64,000 bases of DNA from Alkalihalobacillus deserti (lineage in GTDB: Bacteria; Bacillota; Bacilli; Bacillales; Bacillaceae_D), in NCBI RefSeq assembly GCF_020734105.1, contig NZ_JAJAFR010000002.1:1-64000 (forward strand), read 5' to 3'. This document shows, piece after piece, positions 26,646-36,305 of the stretch. The position numbers and the translations under genes are program-made. The stretch's first letter is position 1. Every line of letters starts with the position of its first letter. The notes under the pieces are model-generated. The model made no database searches and was not told the DNA's origin. It saw nothing but the letters and a program-made list of their open reading frames with translations.

Positions 26646-27346
26646 TGACTGGCACACTGTATGGATTAGGAGTAGGTCCAGGAGATCCAGAACTCCTCAC
26701 AATTAAAGCTTTTCGGAAATTGAAGGAAGCAGATGTAATTGCGTACCCGAAAAAAAGGAAGGGCAGCAAAAGCTATGCTCATCGCATCATTGATGTATAC
26801 ATAACCCCAGGAGAAAAAGAGATGTTAGGTCTCGTTTTTCCAATGACAAAAGATCCTGTAATTTTAGAACGTGAGTGGTCAAATACGGTAGATCAAGTTT
26901 GGGAGCATCTTAAAATCGGCAAAGATGTTGCATTTGTAACAGAAGGGGATCCTCTTTTATACAGTACATTTATCCATATGATGAACCTCGTGAAAGAGCG
27001 TCATCCTGAAGTGAAAATTCAAACCGTTCCTGGTATCTCATCCATTAATGGTGCTGCTTCTAGACTTGGAATTGCTCTAGCTGAAGGAGATGACCATGTG
27101 GCGATTGTCCCAGCGAGGGATGACTATGAAGCAATGAAAAAAGTCATTATTGAAAATGACTGTGTTGTCTTTATTAAAGTAGCGAAAGTTATCGATCTCA
27201 TGCTTGAGGTTTTAGGCGAACTTGATTTATTAGACAAAGCATCTGTTGTCACGAAGGTCACGTCCGATGAGGAAGTAATTTGGGATATTCACGAGTTAGA
27301 AAGAGCTGAGCTAGAATACTTAACGTTAATGGTGGTGAGAAAATAA
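26645..27346 (+). CDS. cbiL: CbiL: cobalt-factor II C20-methyltransferase
   Basis: The 233-residue SAM methyltransferase opens LYGLGVGPGDPELLTIKA and has VAFVTEGDPLLYSTF and VPGISSINGAASRLG. It methylates C20 of cobalt-factor II. It overlaps the preceding stop by one base (TAATG), and cbiF follows in the same way. Confidence 0.95.
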   Translation: MTGTLYGLGVGPGDPELLTIKAFRKLKEADVIAYPKKRKGSKSYAHRIIDVYITPGEKEMLGLVFPMTKDPVILEREWSNTVDQVWEHLKIGKDVAFVTEGDPLLYSTFIHMMNLVKERHPEVKIQTVPGISSINGAASRLGIALAEGDDHVAIVPARDDYEAMKKVIIENDCVVFIKVAKVIDLMLEVLGELDLLDKASVVTKVTSDEEVIWDIHELERAELEYLTLMVVRK

Positions 27347-28119
27347 TGAAGATTACAATCATTGGAGCAGGTCCGGGCGATCCAGATTTAATTACCGTAA
27401 AAGGCTTGAAGTTATTAGAAGAGGCTGATGTTGTCTTATATGCTGATTCACTTGTTAGCTCCGAGCTAATTGAACGAGCCAAGCCTGAAGCAGAAATTAT
27501 TAAGACGGCTGGTATGCATCTTGAAGAAATGGTACATGTCATGGTTGAACGTGTTCAATTGGGCAAAAAGGTGGTTCGTGTACATACAGGAGATCCAGCT
27601 GTATACGGGGCGATCATGGAACAAATTTCTCTCTTAAATAAACAGGATGTCCATGTTGAAATTATTCCAGGTGTTAGTTCCGTCTTTGCTTCAGCTGCCG
27701 CGCTTGGTGCGGAATTAACGATTCCAGATTTGACACAAACGGTGATCTTAACACGTGCTGAAGGCCGTACACCTGTTCCAGAAGCAGAAAAGCTAAGAGA
27801 TTTAGCGAAACATAATTGTACAGTCGCTTTGTTTTTAAGTGCGACTTTAACGAAGAAGATTGTCAAAGAGTTTTTAGCTGCGGGTTGGAGTAAAGATACA
27901 CCAGTTGGGGTCGTATATAAAGCGACTTGGCCAGATCAAAAAATTGTCCGTTCTACACTTGAGAACTTGGATGAAGATATGCGTGTCAACGGAATCAGAA
28001 AACAAGCTATGATTCTAGCAGGTTGGGCATTAGATAAAGATATTCACGATAAAGACTTTAAATCAAAACTTTATGATAAAGAATTCACGCACGGATTTCG
28101 AAAAGGAGTGAAACCATGA
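27346..28119 (+). CDS. cbiF: CbiF: cobalt-precorrin-4 C11-methyltransferase
   Basis: The 257-residue SAM methyltransferase opens IIGAGPGDPDLITVKG and has VVRVHTGDPAVYGAI and PGVSSVFASAAALG. It methylates C11. Its translation is probably coupled to cbiL (TAATG) and cbiG (ATGA overlap). Confidence 0.96.
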   Translation: MKITIIGAGPGDPDLITVKGLKLLEEADVVLYADSLVSSELIERAKPEAEIIKTAGMHLEEMVHVMVERVQLGKKVVRVHTGDPAVYGAIMEQISLLNKQDVHVEIIPGVSSVFASAAALGAELTIPDLTQTVILTRAEGRTPVPEAEKLRDLAKHNCTVALFLSATLTKKIVKEFLAAGWSKDTPVGVVYKATWPDQKIVRSTLENLDEDMRVNGIRKQAMILAGWALDKDIHDKDFKSKLYDKEFTHGFRKGVKP

Positions 28120-29240
28120 CACTCGTTTTAGAAGAAGGAAAACAAGTCAAGCTCGAAACAAAAGGAACATATGCGATTGTAGCCATTACGAAACACGGCG
28201 TTGAGTTAGCTCGCAATTTACATAAGAAGTTCCCTCAAACTGACTTGTATTATATGAGTAAATTTGAAAGAGAAGATGAACAGAGACGAAATATTTCATT
28301 GTTTGAAGGTAATGTACGTCTCCTTTTACCATCTCTTTTCCAAACTTACAAAGGGATTATTATGATCGTTTCATTAGGAGCAGTTGTCCGTATGATTGCA
28401 CCAATTTTAAAAGATAAAAAAACAGATCCGGCCGTTGTCGTTATTGATGATAAGGGCGAGCATGTTATAAGCGTATTATCTGGTCATCTAGGCGGTGCCA
28501 ATGAACTAACAAGGGAAGTTGCTGAATTACTTGGTGCTACACCTGTCATTACAACAGCATCAGATGTTCAAAAAACGATACCGGTTGATTTGTTTGGGAG
28601 TCGGTTTGGTTGGACTTGGGAATCTGCTGAGAAATTAACACCTGTAAGTGCGTCTGTTGTCAATGAAGAACAGGTTGCAGTCATACAAGAATCTGGTGAA
28701 AAAGACTGGTGGCATTACGACCGCCCTCTCCCGGCTACGATTAAAGTGTACCCATCGATTGAGGATGCTTTGCAAGCCAAACCTAATGCAGCACTTGTTG
28801 TAACCCACCGTAATCTGAAAGAATCTGAAAAAGCCATTCTAGAAAATGGGGTGCTTTATCGACCAAAGGTGATTGTACTCGGGATGGGATGTAACAGAGG
28901 AACTTCAATGGAAGAGATTGAGCAGGTGATTCATAGCACACTTGAGGAATTGCAATTTTCAATAAAGAGTGTGAAGGCGATTTGCTCGATTGATCTGAAA
29001 AAGGACGAGGAAGGACTCCTAGCTGTTACTCAAAAATACAATTGGGATTTCATTTGTTATTCGGCAGAAGAGTTAAATCATATATCGATTGATGCCCCCT
29101 CAGAAACCGTCTATAAATTCACGGGAGCATATGGGGTTAGTGAACCTGCTGCTAAATTATATAGTGGGGCAGAAACACTTTCCCTTGTTAAGAAAAAATC
29201 AGGAAACGTAACGATCTCCGTTGCTGTAATTCCTTATTAG
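28116..29240 (+). CDS. cbiG: CbiG: cobalt-precorrin-5A hydrolase
   Basis: The 374-residue enzyme opens the ring A delta-lactone and releases acetaldehyde. SLGAVVRMIAP, VVIDDKGEHVISVLSGHLGGAN and VLGMGCNRGTSMEEIE mark the CbiG central and C-terminal domains. Full length. Confidence 0.95.
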   Translation: MTLVLEEGKQVKLETKGTYAIVAITKHGVELARNLHKKFPQTDLYYMSKFEREDEQRRNISLFEGNVRLLLPSLFQTYKGIIMIVSLGAVVRMIAPILKDKKTDPAVVVIDDKGEHVISVLSGHLGGANELTREVAELLGATPVITTASDVQKTIPVDLFGSRFGWTWESAEKLTPVSASVVNEEQVAVIQESGEKDWWHYDRPLPATIKVYPSIEDALQAKPNAALVVTHRNLKESEKAILENGVLYRPKVIVLGMGCNRGTSMEEIEQVIHSTLEELQFSIKSVKAICSIDLKKDEEGLLAVTQKYNWDFICYSAEELNHISIDAPSETVYKFTGAYGVSEPAAKLYSGAETLSLVKKKSGNVTISVAVIPY

Positions 29241-29252
29241 GAGGCGATGTAA

Positions 29253-30629
29253 ATGACAGAACGAAGAATCGTCATTGCAGGTACAGGAAGTGGAGTTGGA
29301 AAGACGACACTGACCATTGGTCTAATGTCTGCCTTGCAAAAAAGAGGATTATCGGTGCAAGGTTTTAAATGCGGTCCCGATTATATTGACCCGACGTATC
29401 ATACCGCCGTAACCAACCGTGTTTCTAGGAATTTAGATAGCTGGATGCTCGAAAAAGAAACCGTATTGGATATTTTCAAGCATGGCAGCGAAGGGGCAGA
29501 TATATCGATTATAGAAGGTGTAATGGGTTTCTTTGATGGGAAGAATCCGAAAAATAATGAAGGCAGTACCGCAGATATAAGCATGATTACGGAAAGTCCC
29601 GTTATCCTTGTTGTGAATTGTGCAAGTATGGCAAGAAGCGCAGCGGCCATTGTAAAAGGGTTTCAAGTGTTAGCCGAAGGACCAAATATTATCGGTGTTA
29701 TTGCTAATAGGGTCGGTAGTGAAGGCCATTTTAATATCGTCAAGACGGCGATTGAACAGGAATGCAACGTACCAGTTATTGGTTATTTAAAACGAGAGCT
29801 TGATATTGAAATACCTGAAAGACATTTAGGGTTAATTCCTTCTATTGAAAGGGGAGAACTTGATTGCTTTTTTGATAAATTAGGGGATCTTGTCCTTGAG
29901 ACAGTTGATATCGATCAGCTTCTTGAGTTATCAATTTCTAAGCCGCTGCTTGTAAATAAAGCGAGTTCTATTTTTGATAAGAAGAAAGAGTCAATAGTTA
30001 GAATTGCCGTTGCAAAGGATGCTGCTTTTAATTTCTACTACCCTGAAAATCTAGAACTTTTACAGTCTTACGGAGCTGAGCTTGTTTATTTTTCGCCATT
30101 AGCCAATGAACCGCTACCCGAAAATATAGATGGTTTATATCTCGGTGGTGGTTTTCCAGAAGAATTTGCTAACGAACTATCTCAAAACGAAGTCGTAAAA
30201 GAATCAGTGAAAGCTGCAATTGAAAGTGGCTTACCGACGCTTGCAGAATGCGGTGGCTTTATGTATTTGACTGAATCAATTGAAACGACAAATGATTCAG
30301 TGTTTCCAATGGTAGGGATAATCCCAGGAAACGTAAAAATGCAATTGAAACTTGCTGCTTTAGGTTATCGAGAAATTAGCGGTCAAGTTGGTAATTTCAT
30401 AATCAGTGAAAATGAAAAAGCAAGAGGCCATGAATTTCATTATTCGACCTTTCACTGTGATGAAGAAGTACGGCATGCTTACGAAACAAAAGGAATGCGT
30501 GGGACGAAACAAGAAGGTTACTTAATTCATAATCTCGTAGCTGGATATACTCATTTCCATTTTGCCTCATGTACAGCAATTGTTGAAAATTGGATTGAAA
30601 AATGTTTGCAAAGTAAAGTCTGTTTGTAA
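29253..30629 (+). CDS. cbiA: CbiA: cobyrinate a,c-diamide synthase
   Basis: The 458-residue glutamine-dependent amidase has an N-terminal ATP site AGTGSGVGKTTLTIG, the metal-site block VEGVMGFFDG, and a C-terminal GATase domain with the nucleophile cysteine in TLAECGGFMYL near residue 330. It amidates the a and c carboxylates of cobyrinate. Strong AGGAGGCGATG site. Confidence 0.96.
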   Translation: MTERRIVIAGTGSGVGKTTLTIGLMSALQKRGLSVQGFKCGPDYIDPTYHTAVTNRVSRNLDSWMLEKETVLDIFKHGSEGADISIIEGVMGFFDGKNPKNNEGSTADISMITESPVILVVNCASMARSAAAIVKGFQVLAEGPNIIGVIANRVGSEGHFNIVKTAIEQECNVPVIGYLKRELDIEIPERHLGLIPSIERGELDCFFDKLGDLVLETVDIDQLLELSISKPLLVNKASSIFDKKKESIVRIAVAKDAAFNFYYPENLELLQSYGAELVYFSPLANEPLPENIDGLYLGGGFPEEFANELSQNEVVKESVKAAIESGLPTLAECGGFMYLTESIETTNDSVFPMVGIIPGNVKMQLKLAALGYREISGQVGNFIISENEKARGHEFHYSTFHCDEEVRHAYETKGMRGTKQEGYLIHNLVAGYTHFHFASCTAIVENWIEKCLQSKVCL

Positions 30630-30656
30630 TTTATGAGGATGAAGGGGAAGTAAAAT

Positions 30657-31700
30657 ATGAAACAACAAAAGATCTCAATCCCAACCATTAATCAAGAAAT
30701 GAGACATAGAGTTACTAATTATATGAATACATTAACCAAACCACGTGGCAGTTTAGGTAGGTTAGAAGATTTGGCGATTGAATTGGCTGAAATAAAAAAT
30801 AGTGCTTTTCCCATTGTCACTCCTGCAGGCATTCTCGTCTTTGCGGCTGATCACGGAATTACAGCTGAAGGAGTATCGGCTTATCCACAAGCTGTTACCG
30901 AGCAAATGGTCCGAAACTTTTTAAATGGTGGGGCGGCTATTAATGTATTCAGCAGGCAAATAGGAGCTATGATCAAAATTATCGACATAGGTGTTGCAGC
31001 AGAGATGGAGCATCAGGAACTCGTTAATAAGAAAGTTCGATTCGGTACAGCTAATTTTCTTCACGAAAATGCGATGAGCCGTGATGAAGCTGAACAAGCG
31101 ATTCATATTGGGTATTTGCAAGGGATGAATATCATCAATCAAGGAGCTCAATCATTGATTCTAGGTGAAATGGGGATTGGGAATACAACCACAAGTAGTG
31201 CGATATTAGCTGTACTTAGCAATAAGAAGGTTAATTGTTTAATTGGCTATGGAACAGGTATTTCTTCTGAACAATTGCTTCATAAGGAGAGAATCATTGA
31301 ACAAGCTATTATAAATAGAAAGCCTTCTTCTACAGATCCCATTGATATCTTAGCAAAAGTAGGGGGCTTAGAAATTGCTGGAATGGCTGGAGCTATGCTG
31401 GCTGCTGCGGAAAATCGAGTTCCGATTCTAGTCGATGGATTTATTTGTACGACGGCTGCATTAATTGCAAAACTTATCTCTAATAGGGTTGCCGATTATA
31501 TGATTTTGACACATCAATCGATAGAACCAGGACATGCAACGGCCATTAGTCTTTTGGGGAAAAATCCAATTATCGATTTAGGAATGCGTTTAGGTGAAGG
31601 AACGGGTGCTGCGATTACCTTTCCCATTATTCAATCAGCAACGTTAATGCTAAGCGAAATGGCTACTTTTACTTCAGCTGGTATTTCCGATAAAACGTAG
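30657..31700 (+). CDS. cobT: CobT: nicotinate-nucleotide--DMB phosphoribosyltransferase
   Basis: The 347-residue enzyme activates the lower ligand to alpha-ribazole phosphate. Family marks are TKPRGSLGRLEDLA, VFAADHGITAEGVSAYP, GEMGIGNTTTSSA and the C-terminal GMRLGEGTGAA with its catalytic glutamate. It fits with BluB encoded nearby, which makes the 5,6-dimethylbenzimidazole substrate. Confidence 0.95.
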   Translation: MKQQKISIPTINQEMRHRVTNYMNTLTKPRGSLGRLEDLAIELAEIKNSAFPIVTPAGILVFAADHGITAEGVSAYPQAVTEQMVRNFLNGGAAINVFSRQIGAMIKIIDIGVAAEMEHQELVNKKVRFGTANFLHENAMSRDEAEQAIHIGYLQGMNIINQGAQSLILGEMGIGNTTTSSAILAVLSNKKVNCLIGYGTGISSEQLLHKERIIEQAIINRKPSSTDPIDILAKVGGLEIAGMAGAMLAAAENRVPILVDGFICTTAALIAKLISNRVADYMILTHQSIEPGHATAISLLGKNPIIDLGMRLGEGTGAAITFPIIQSATLMLSEMATFTSAGISDKT

Positions 31701-31717
31701 AGAGTTTAGGTGATAGT

Positions 31718-32488
31718 ATGAAAAGTAAAGGGAAAGTTTTTCTTGTAGGTGCTGGCCCAGGGGATCCCAAACTAATTACAGTCTATGGTCTCGAATGTAT
31801 TCAACAAGCTGATGTGATCGCCTATGATCGTTTAGTTAATAAAGAGCTTTTACGTCATGCGAAGGAAGAGGCTGAACTAATCTATTGCGGGAAAGCTCCT
31901 GGTAATCATACCCTTATTCAAGAAGAGATCAATCACTTACTAGTTACAAAAGCTCTTCAAGGAAAAATCGTAACAAGGTTAAAAGGTGGTGACCCTTTTG
32001 TGTTCGGTAGAGGTGGGGAGGAAGCGCATGTACTTTCAAACGCTGAAATTCCGTTTGAAATTGTCCCTGGTATTACGTCTGGAATTGCTGCTCCTGCCTA
32101 TGCAGGAATTCCAGTCACACACCGGGACTACGCCACTTCCTTTACGATGATCACTGGGACTGGACGTGCTGATAATGGGACAGATGAGATTAACTGGGAA
32201 GCAATAGCTAGTGGTAGCGATACGTTAGCCTTTTACATGGGGACACGTAATTTATCTTATATTTGTAATCAGCTAATCCTTCATGGAAAAGACTCTAACA
32301 CTCTAGTAGCTGTTATTCAGGAAGGAACTACAGCACATCAGAAAACAGTGACGGGTACACTAGAAACGATAGTGGCAATTGTCTCAGAAGCAGGGATCAA
32401 ACATCCGGCAATGATTGTCGTTGGTAACGTTGTAGAGTTAAGGCAAAAGTTAAACTGGTTTAAAGAAAAAGAAAAGGAGAAATTGTAG
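31718..32488 (+). CDS. cobA: Uroporphyrinogen-III C-methyltransferase (SUMT)
   Basis: The 256-residue enzyme methylates uroporphyrinogen III at C2 and C7 to precorrin-2. It has VGAGPGDPKLITVYG, YDRLVNKELL, RLKGGDPFVFGRGGEE and PGITSGIAAPAYAGIPVTHR. The CysG-type dehydrogenase/chelatase domain is absent, so precorrin-2 oxidation is done by another protein. It is equivalent to cysGA of the B. megaterium operon. Confidence 0.95.
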   Translation: MKSKGKVFLVGAGPGDPKLITVYGLECIQQADVIAYDRLVNKELLRHAKEEAELIYCGKAPGNHTLIQEEINHLLVTKALQGKIVTRLKGGDPFVFGRGGEEAHVLSNAEIPFEIVPGITSGIAAPAYAGIPVTHRDYATSFTMITGTGRADNGTDEINWEAIASGSDTLAFYMGTRNLSYICNQLILHGKDSNTLVAVIQEGTTAHQKTVTGTLETIVAIVSEAGIKHPAMIVVGNVVELRQKLNWFKEKEKEKL

Positions 32489-33055
32489 ATGAGCGTAATA
32501 GAGTTTCTTCATTCTAGAAGGGCGATTCGAAACTATGACAAGCGTGAAGTAGAACGAGAGAAAATTGAGCAGTTACTGAGTGCAGCTATCCTGGCTCCAA
32601 ATGACCGGTTGCGGGAGCCTTGGAGCTTTTTTGTTATCCAAGGAGAAGCGAAACAAAGATACGAACAGGTTGCTCTTGACTACTTAGAAGAGCGTTTTCC
32701 AACGAAGCCGAAATTAATAGAAAGTTCAATTGAAGTGGTGAAAAGCACTCCGGCAATCATTATGGTGACATCTGATATCGCTTCAAATGAAGCTGATACA
32801 AGGGATAATGAATATGCCGTTTGCTGTGCCATTCATTCGATGTGGCTAGCTGCTGAGGAATTGGAACTTGGCTTTGTTTGGAGAACTAGAGGAGTAGGCC
32901 TTGTTCATGATCAACGGTCTTATGAATTTATTGGTTCACCTGAAGGAAAAAAGATGGTTGGCACGATCTTTTTAGGTTATCCGGATCCAAAGGAATTAGG
33001 AGAAAATAAAACGAAGAAACGCACTTCTTTTGAAGAGAAAACCATCTGGCTCTAA
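32489..33055 (+). CDS. Nitroreductase-family flavoprotein in cobalamin operon
   Basis: A 188-residue FMN-type nitroreductase: IEFLHSRRAIRNYDKREV, APNDRLREPWSFFVI, and the dimer helix IHSMWLAAEELELG. It starts directly after the SUMT stop codon, so it is surely part of the operon. It is related in fold to BluB next door but lacks the BluB signature. It might act on a corrinoid, for example cob(II)alamin reduction, or correspond to the cbiY position of the B. megaterium operon. That is a guess. Confidence 0.72.
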   Translation: MSVIEFLHSRRAIRNYDKREVEREKIEQLLSAAILAPNDRLREPWSFFVIQGEAKQRYEQVALDYLEERFPTKPKLIESSIEVVKSTPAIIMVTSDIASNEADTRDNEYAVCCAIHSMWLAAEELELGFVWRTRGVGLVHDQRSYEFIGSPEGKKMVGTIFLGYPDPKELGENKTKKRTSFEEKTIWL

Positions 33056-33129
33056 ATGTTCTCCGACTAGAACGATGTTTACCTTATTTTCTTACTAACA
33101 CACTTTATGATTTTTTTGGAGGAATTAAG

Positions 33130-33786
33130 ATGTTCACACAAGAAGAAAAGGATGCATTTTACAAGATCCTATATAAAAGAAGAGATATCCGAACCTTTTT
33201 AAAAGACCCGATTCCAGATGAATCAATTCGAAACATTCTTCAAGCGGCCCATCACGCACCATCAGTTGGATTTATGCAACCTTGGAATTTTATTATGGTT
33301 GATTCAACTGAGCTTAAAGAGCGTTTAGCTTGGGCAGCCGATAAGGAAAGACGAGCACTTGCCATCCATTACGAGGATGATGTGGAGAAGGAATCTCACT
33401 TTTTACAACTGAAAATTGAAGGAATAAAAGAAGCTCCGTTAACGATCTGCGTGACTTGTGACCCGACGAGAGGCGGTTCTCATGTTTTAGGCCGAAACTC
33501 GATTCCAGAAACCGATCGTCTTTCAACTGCTTGTGCTATACAGAACATGTGGTTGGCAGCTTGCGCGGAAGGACTAGCGCTTGGTTGGGTCAGCTTTTAT
33601 AAAAAGCAAGATGTTTGTGACATATTAGAAATTCCTCCACATATTGACCCAATAGCTTTACTAACAATTGGCTACACAGAAGACTATCCGGATAAGCCGA
33701 TTTTAGAAACATCGAATTGGGAGAAACGAAGAAACTTAGATAATCTCTTGTTTGAAAATAAATGGGGGCAACAACAAGAGAAGTAA
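33130..33786 (+). CDS. bluB: BluB: 5,6-dimethylbenzimidazole synthase
   Basis: The 218-residue enzyme cannibalises FMNH2 with oxygen to make the lower ligand of B12. It has KRRDIRTFLKDPIPDE, HHAPSVGFMQPWNF, HVLGRNSIPETDRLS and LALGWVSFY. The serine in GWVS fits the catalytic serine of Sinorhizobium BluB. Its oxygen need contrasts with the oxygen-independent ring contraction encoded by the same operon. A 74-base gap precedes it. Confidence 0.94.
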   Translation: MFTQEEKDAFYKILYKRRDIRTFLKDPIPDESIRNILQAAHHAPSVGFMQPWNFIMVDSTELKERLAWAADKERRALAIHYEDDVEKESHFLQLKIEGIKEAPLTICVTCDPTRGGSHVLGRNSIPETDRLSTACAIQNMWLAACAEGLALGWVSFYKKQDVCDILEIPPHIDPIALLTIGYTEDYPDKPILETSNWEKRRNLDNLLFENKWGQQQEK

Positions 33787-33810
33787 GAAACAATAGTTGG
33801 AGGTTTATAT

Positions 33811-35343
33811 ATGCAAAAAAGAAAACAACAATTTGCAGTGATGTTAGTCGTTTTCCTTCTACTATTAACTGCATGTGGAGTATCAGATGCCTCACATAAC
33901 GAAGATGGTAAAGAAACTTTGACTGTTGCGTTCCCTTGGAGTATTTCGGGACTTGATCCGCATAATACGGGAGGAAATAGCTGGAACGTCATGCGTTCAG
34001 GTGCAGGAGAAACGTTAATTAAACTTGATGAAACATTAAAACCAACACCTTGGCTTGCAAGTAATTGGAAACAAGAAGATGAAACGACATGGATCTTTGA
34101 ACTACAAGAAAACGTATTGTTTCATAATGGAAAGGAGATGAACGCTACAAGTGTAAAAGATTCATTGTTAAGATCTATTGAAATGAATTCACGTGCAAAT
34201 GACTTATTATTGATTGAATCAATTGAAGTAGTAGATGAACATCAATTAAAAATCAAAACAGAACAGCTTAATTCAGCTTTGATTTCTCACTTAGCCGATC
34301 CTTCTTTAATGATCGTTGACGTAAAGACAATTGATGAAGACACTAGCTTCCCAGCTCTTACGGGAGCATTTTCATTTAAAGAATTTATCAAAGATGAATC
34401 GCTAACAGTGGAGCGCTTTAACGATTATTGGGGAGAAAAAGCCTTATTATCTAAAGTTACGTTGAAATTTATATCAGACGGTAATACGCGGTTAATGTCA
34501 CTGCAATCAGAAGACGCAGACATTGCGATTGATATCCCGGTTGATGGGATCTCTTTAATCGAGCAAAATGATCAGTTGAAGGTAGTTACGGCTCCTTCGA
34601 TGAGGACTCATCTCCTTCTTTATAATATCAATTCTCCTTTTTTTGAGGATGTAAATTTCAGAAAAATGATCGACCAGTCTATTCCTCGTGAAGACATTGT
34701 TGCCTCAATTATGAAAGGGTATGGTACGGTGGCCAATAGTGCTTTTACAGATGTTCTTCCATTCGGTAAGATCGAGGAAACGGATCCATTACCATCTGTT
34801 GACCGAATCATGACTGAAGGCGGTTGGCAGAAAAATGAGCATGGGATTTGGGCAAAGGAAGGCAAGCTATTCGAAATAAAGATGTTAACGTTTCCGCAAA
34901 GACCAGAACTTTCGGTTATGGCCGAGGTTATTCAAGGTAAACTAGCACAACAAGGAATCAAGGTTAACATTCGTCAAGTAGAAAGTATTGACGAAGCTTT
35001 AGCACAAGACGATTGGGATGTTTCGATGTACAGTATGCTAACTGCTCATACAGGGGACCCTCAATATTTCTTGAATGTTTTTTACCGAGAAAACAGCTCA
35101 ACAAATGTTAGCAACTATGTATCAAAACCATTAGAAAGTGTAATTGATCAATTAAATGAAACGACGGAGACTAATAGACGGAATGAACTCGCTATAGAGG
35201 CACAAACAATCATTCAAAATGATGTTCCTCAATCATTTATCGTTCATCCTGAGACGATTTTTGGAATGAATCAGGCTGTTCAAGGATTTTTAGCCCATCC
35301 GATTGAGTATTATTATATCCATCCTCAAATTAGTATCAAGTAG
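33811..35343 (+). CDS. nikA: Family 5 ABC substrate-binding lipoprotein, NikA-like
   Basis: The 510-residue lipoprotein has a signal with lipobox LLTAC (Cys22) and the family 5 opening LTVAFPWSISGLDPHNTGG. It also has LFHNGKEMNATSVKDSLLRS and DADIAIDIPVD. Family 5 proteins bind peptides or nickel/cobalt chelates. Its place between bluB and cobO suggests cobalt, perhaps as a chelate; ligand residues cannot be assigned by eye. Confidence 0.85.
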   Translation: MQKRKQQFAVMLVVFLLLLTACGVSDASHNEDGKETLTVAFPWSISGLDPHNTGGNSWNVMRSGAGETLIKLDETLKPTPWLASNWKQEDETTWIFELQENVLFHNGKEMNATSVKDSLLRSIEMNSRANDLLLIESIEVVDEHQLKIKTEQLNSALISHLADPSLMIVDVKTIDEDTSFPALTGAFSFKEFIKDESLTVERFNDYWGEKALLSKVTLKFISDGNTRLMSLQSEDADIAIDIPVDGISLIEQNDQLKVVTAPSMRTHLLLYNINSPFFEDVNFRKMIDQSIPREDIVASIMKGYGTVANSAFTDVLPFGKIEETDPLPSVDRIMTEGGWQKNEHGIWAKEGKLFEIKMLTFPQRPELSVMAEVIQGKLAQQGIKVNIRQVESIDEALAQDDWDVSMYSMLTAHTGDPQYFLNVFYRENSSTNVSNYVSKPLESVIDQLNETTETNRRNELAIEAQTIIQNDVPQSFIVHPETIFGMNQAVQGFLAHPIEYYYIHPQISIK

Positions 35344-35360
35344 TGTGAGAGGAACATACG

Positions 35361-36293
35361 ATGATTCGCTTTTGCTTAGAACGTGCTTTTCAATTAATAT
35401 TTATCGTTTTCTGTCTCTCTACCCTCACATTCATTCTTTTAAGAATTTCACCAGGTGATCCAGCTTATATCATGTTAACGACACATGGTGTGCCTGCTTC
35501 ACAGGAGGCCCTTGAGTCCCTGCGTGAGGAACTTGGATTAACCGATTCATTACTGAGTCAATACGGACAGTGGTTAAAGAGTGTTGTGACGTGGCAATGG
35601 GGAAATTCGTATATTTCCGAAGAACCTGTTTTAGAGGAACTAGTAAAAAGATTACCTGCAACGATAGAGTTGGCTACAGCAGGTTTGGTTGTTATGACCT
35701 CTATAACGTTGTTGATAGGGATTTCTACAGCCGTTTGGCCTAATGGCTGGCTGAACCGATTTGGCAAGTTTCTAGCTCTCCTCGGTTCAGCAGTTCCGAC
35801 CTTTTGGCTTGGATTTCTCTTGATTTATTTTTTTTCTGTTCAGTATGGATTCCTTCCTACGACAGGTCGAGGCAATTGGCAGCACCTTGTATTGCCAGCC
35901 CTTACACTTGGTATGGGAATGGGTACTGTATATGCGCGTATTCTACGAACGAATATGCTTCAATTAATCAATCAAAATTTTGTCAAGGCAGCAAAGGCAA
36001 GAGGATTTTCTACGAGTCGTATTTTGCTTTTTCAACTATTGCAGCATGCGTTGCTTCCTATTATAACCATGCTTGGGACAAGTTTTGCCTTTATGTTAGG
36101 TGGGAGTATTATTGTAGAAACCATTTTTTCATGGCCTGGACTCGGAAGGTATATTATTCAAGCGATTATGCAGCGAGATTATCCCGTTATTCAAGGGTAT
36201 GTAATATTTGCTTCTTTTTTATTTATATTGATACATTTTCTCGTTGATCTCATTTATGGATGGTTAGATCCGCGATTAAGAATGACGGACTGA
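35361..36293 (+). CDS. nikB: ABC transporter permease, NikB-like
   Basis: The 310-residue OppB/NikB-type permease has about six helices and opens IRFCLERAFQLIFIVF, with RISPGDPAYIML and the EAA loop near VKAAKARGFSTSRILLFQLL. It pairs with the next gene to form the channel. Confidence 0.88.
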   Translation: MIRFCLERAFQLIFIVFCLSTLTFILLRISPGDPAYIMLTTHGVPASQEALESLREELGLTDSLLSQYGQWLKSVVTWQWGNSYISEEPVLEELVKRLPATIELATAGLVVMTSITLLIGISTAVWPNGWLNRFGKFLALLGSAVPTFWLGFLLIYFFSVQYGFLPTTGRGNWQHLVLPALTLGMGMGTVYARILRTNMLQLINQNFVKAAKARGFSTSRILLFQLLQHALLPIITMLGTSFAFMLGGSIIVETIFSWPGLGRYIIQAIMQRDYPVIQGYVIFASFLFILIHFLVDLIYGWLDPRLRMTD

Positions 36294-36305
36294 TGGAGTT
36301 GATCA

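Noticed and set aside
27555..27866. 103-codon minus-strand frame in cbiF
   Set aside because: Antisense to conserved CbiF motifs; no start context.
33590..33992. Two 101-102-codon minus-strand frames across bluB and nikA
   Set aside because: They overlap each other and two well-supported plus-strand genes; codon shadow.
35804..36247. 147-codon plus-strand frame inside nikB
   Set aside because: Out of frame with the clear permease, rich in Cys/Ser/Tyr, no site.
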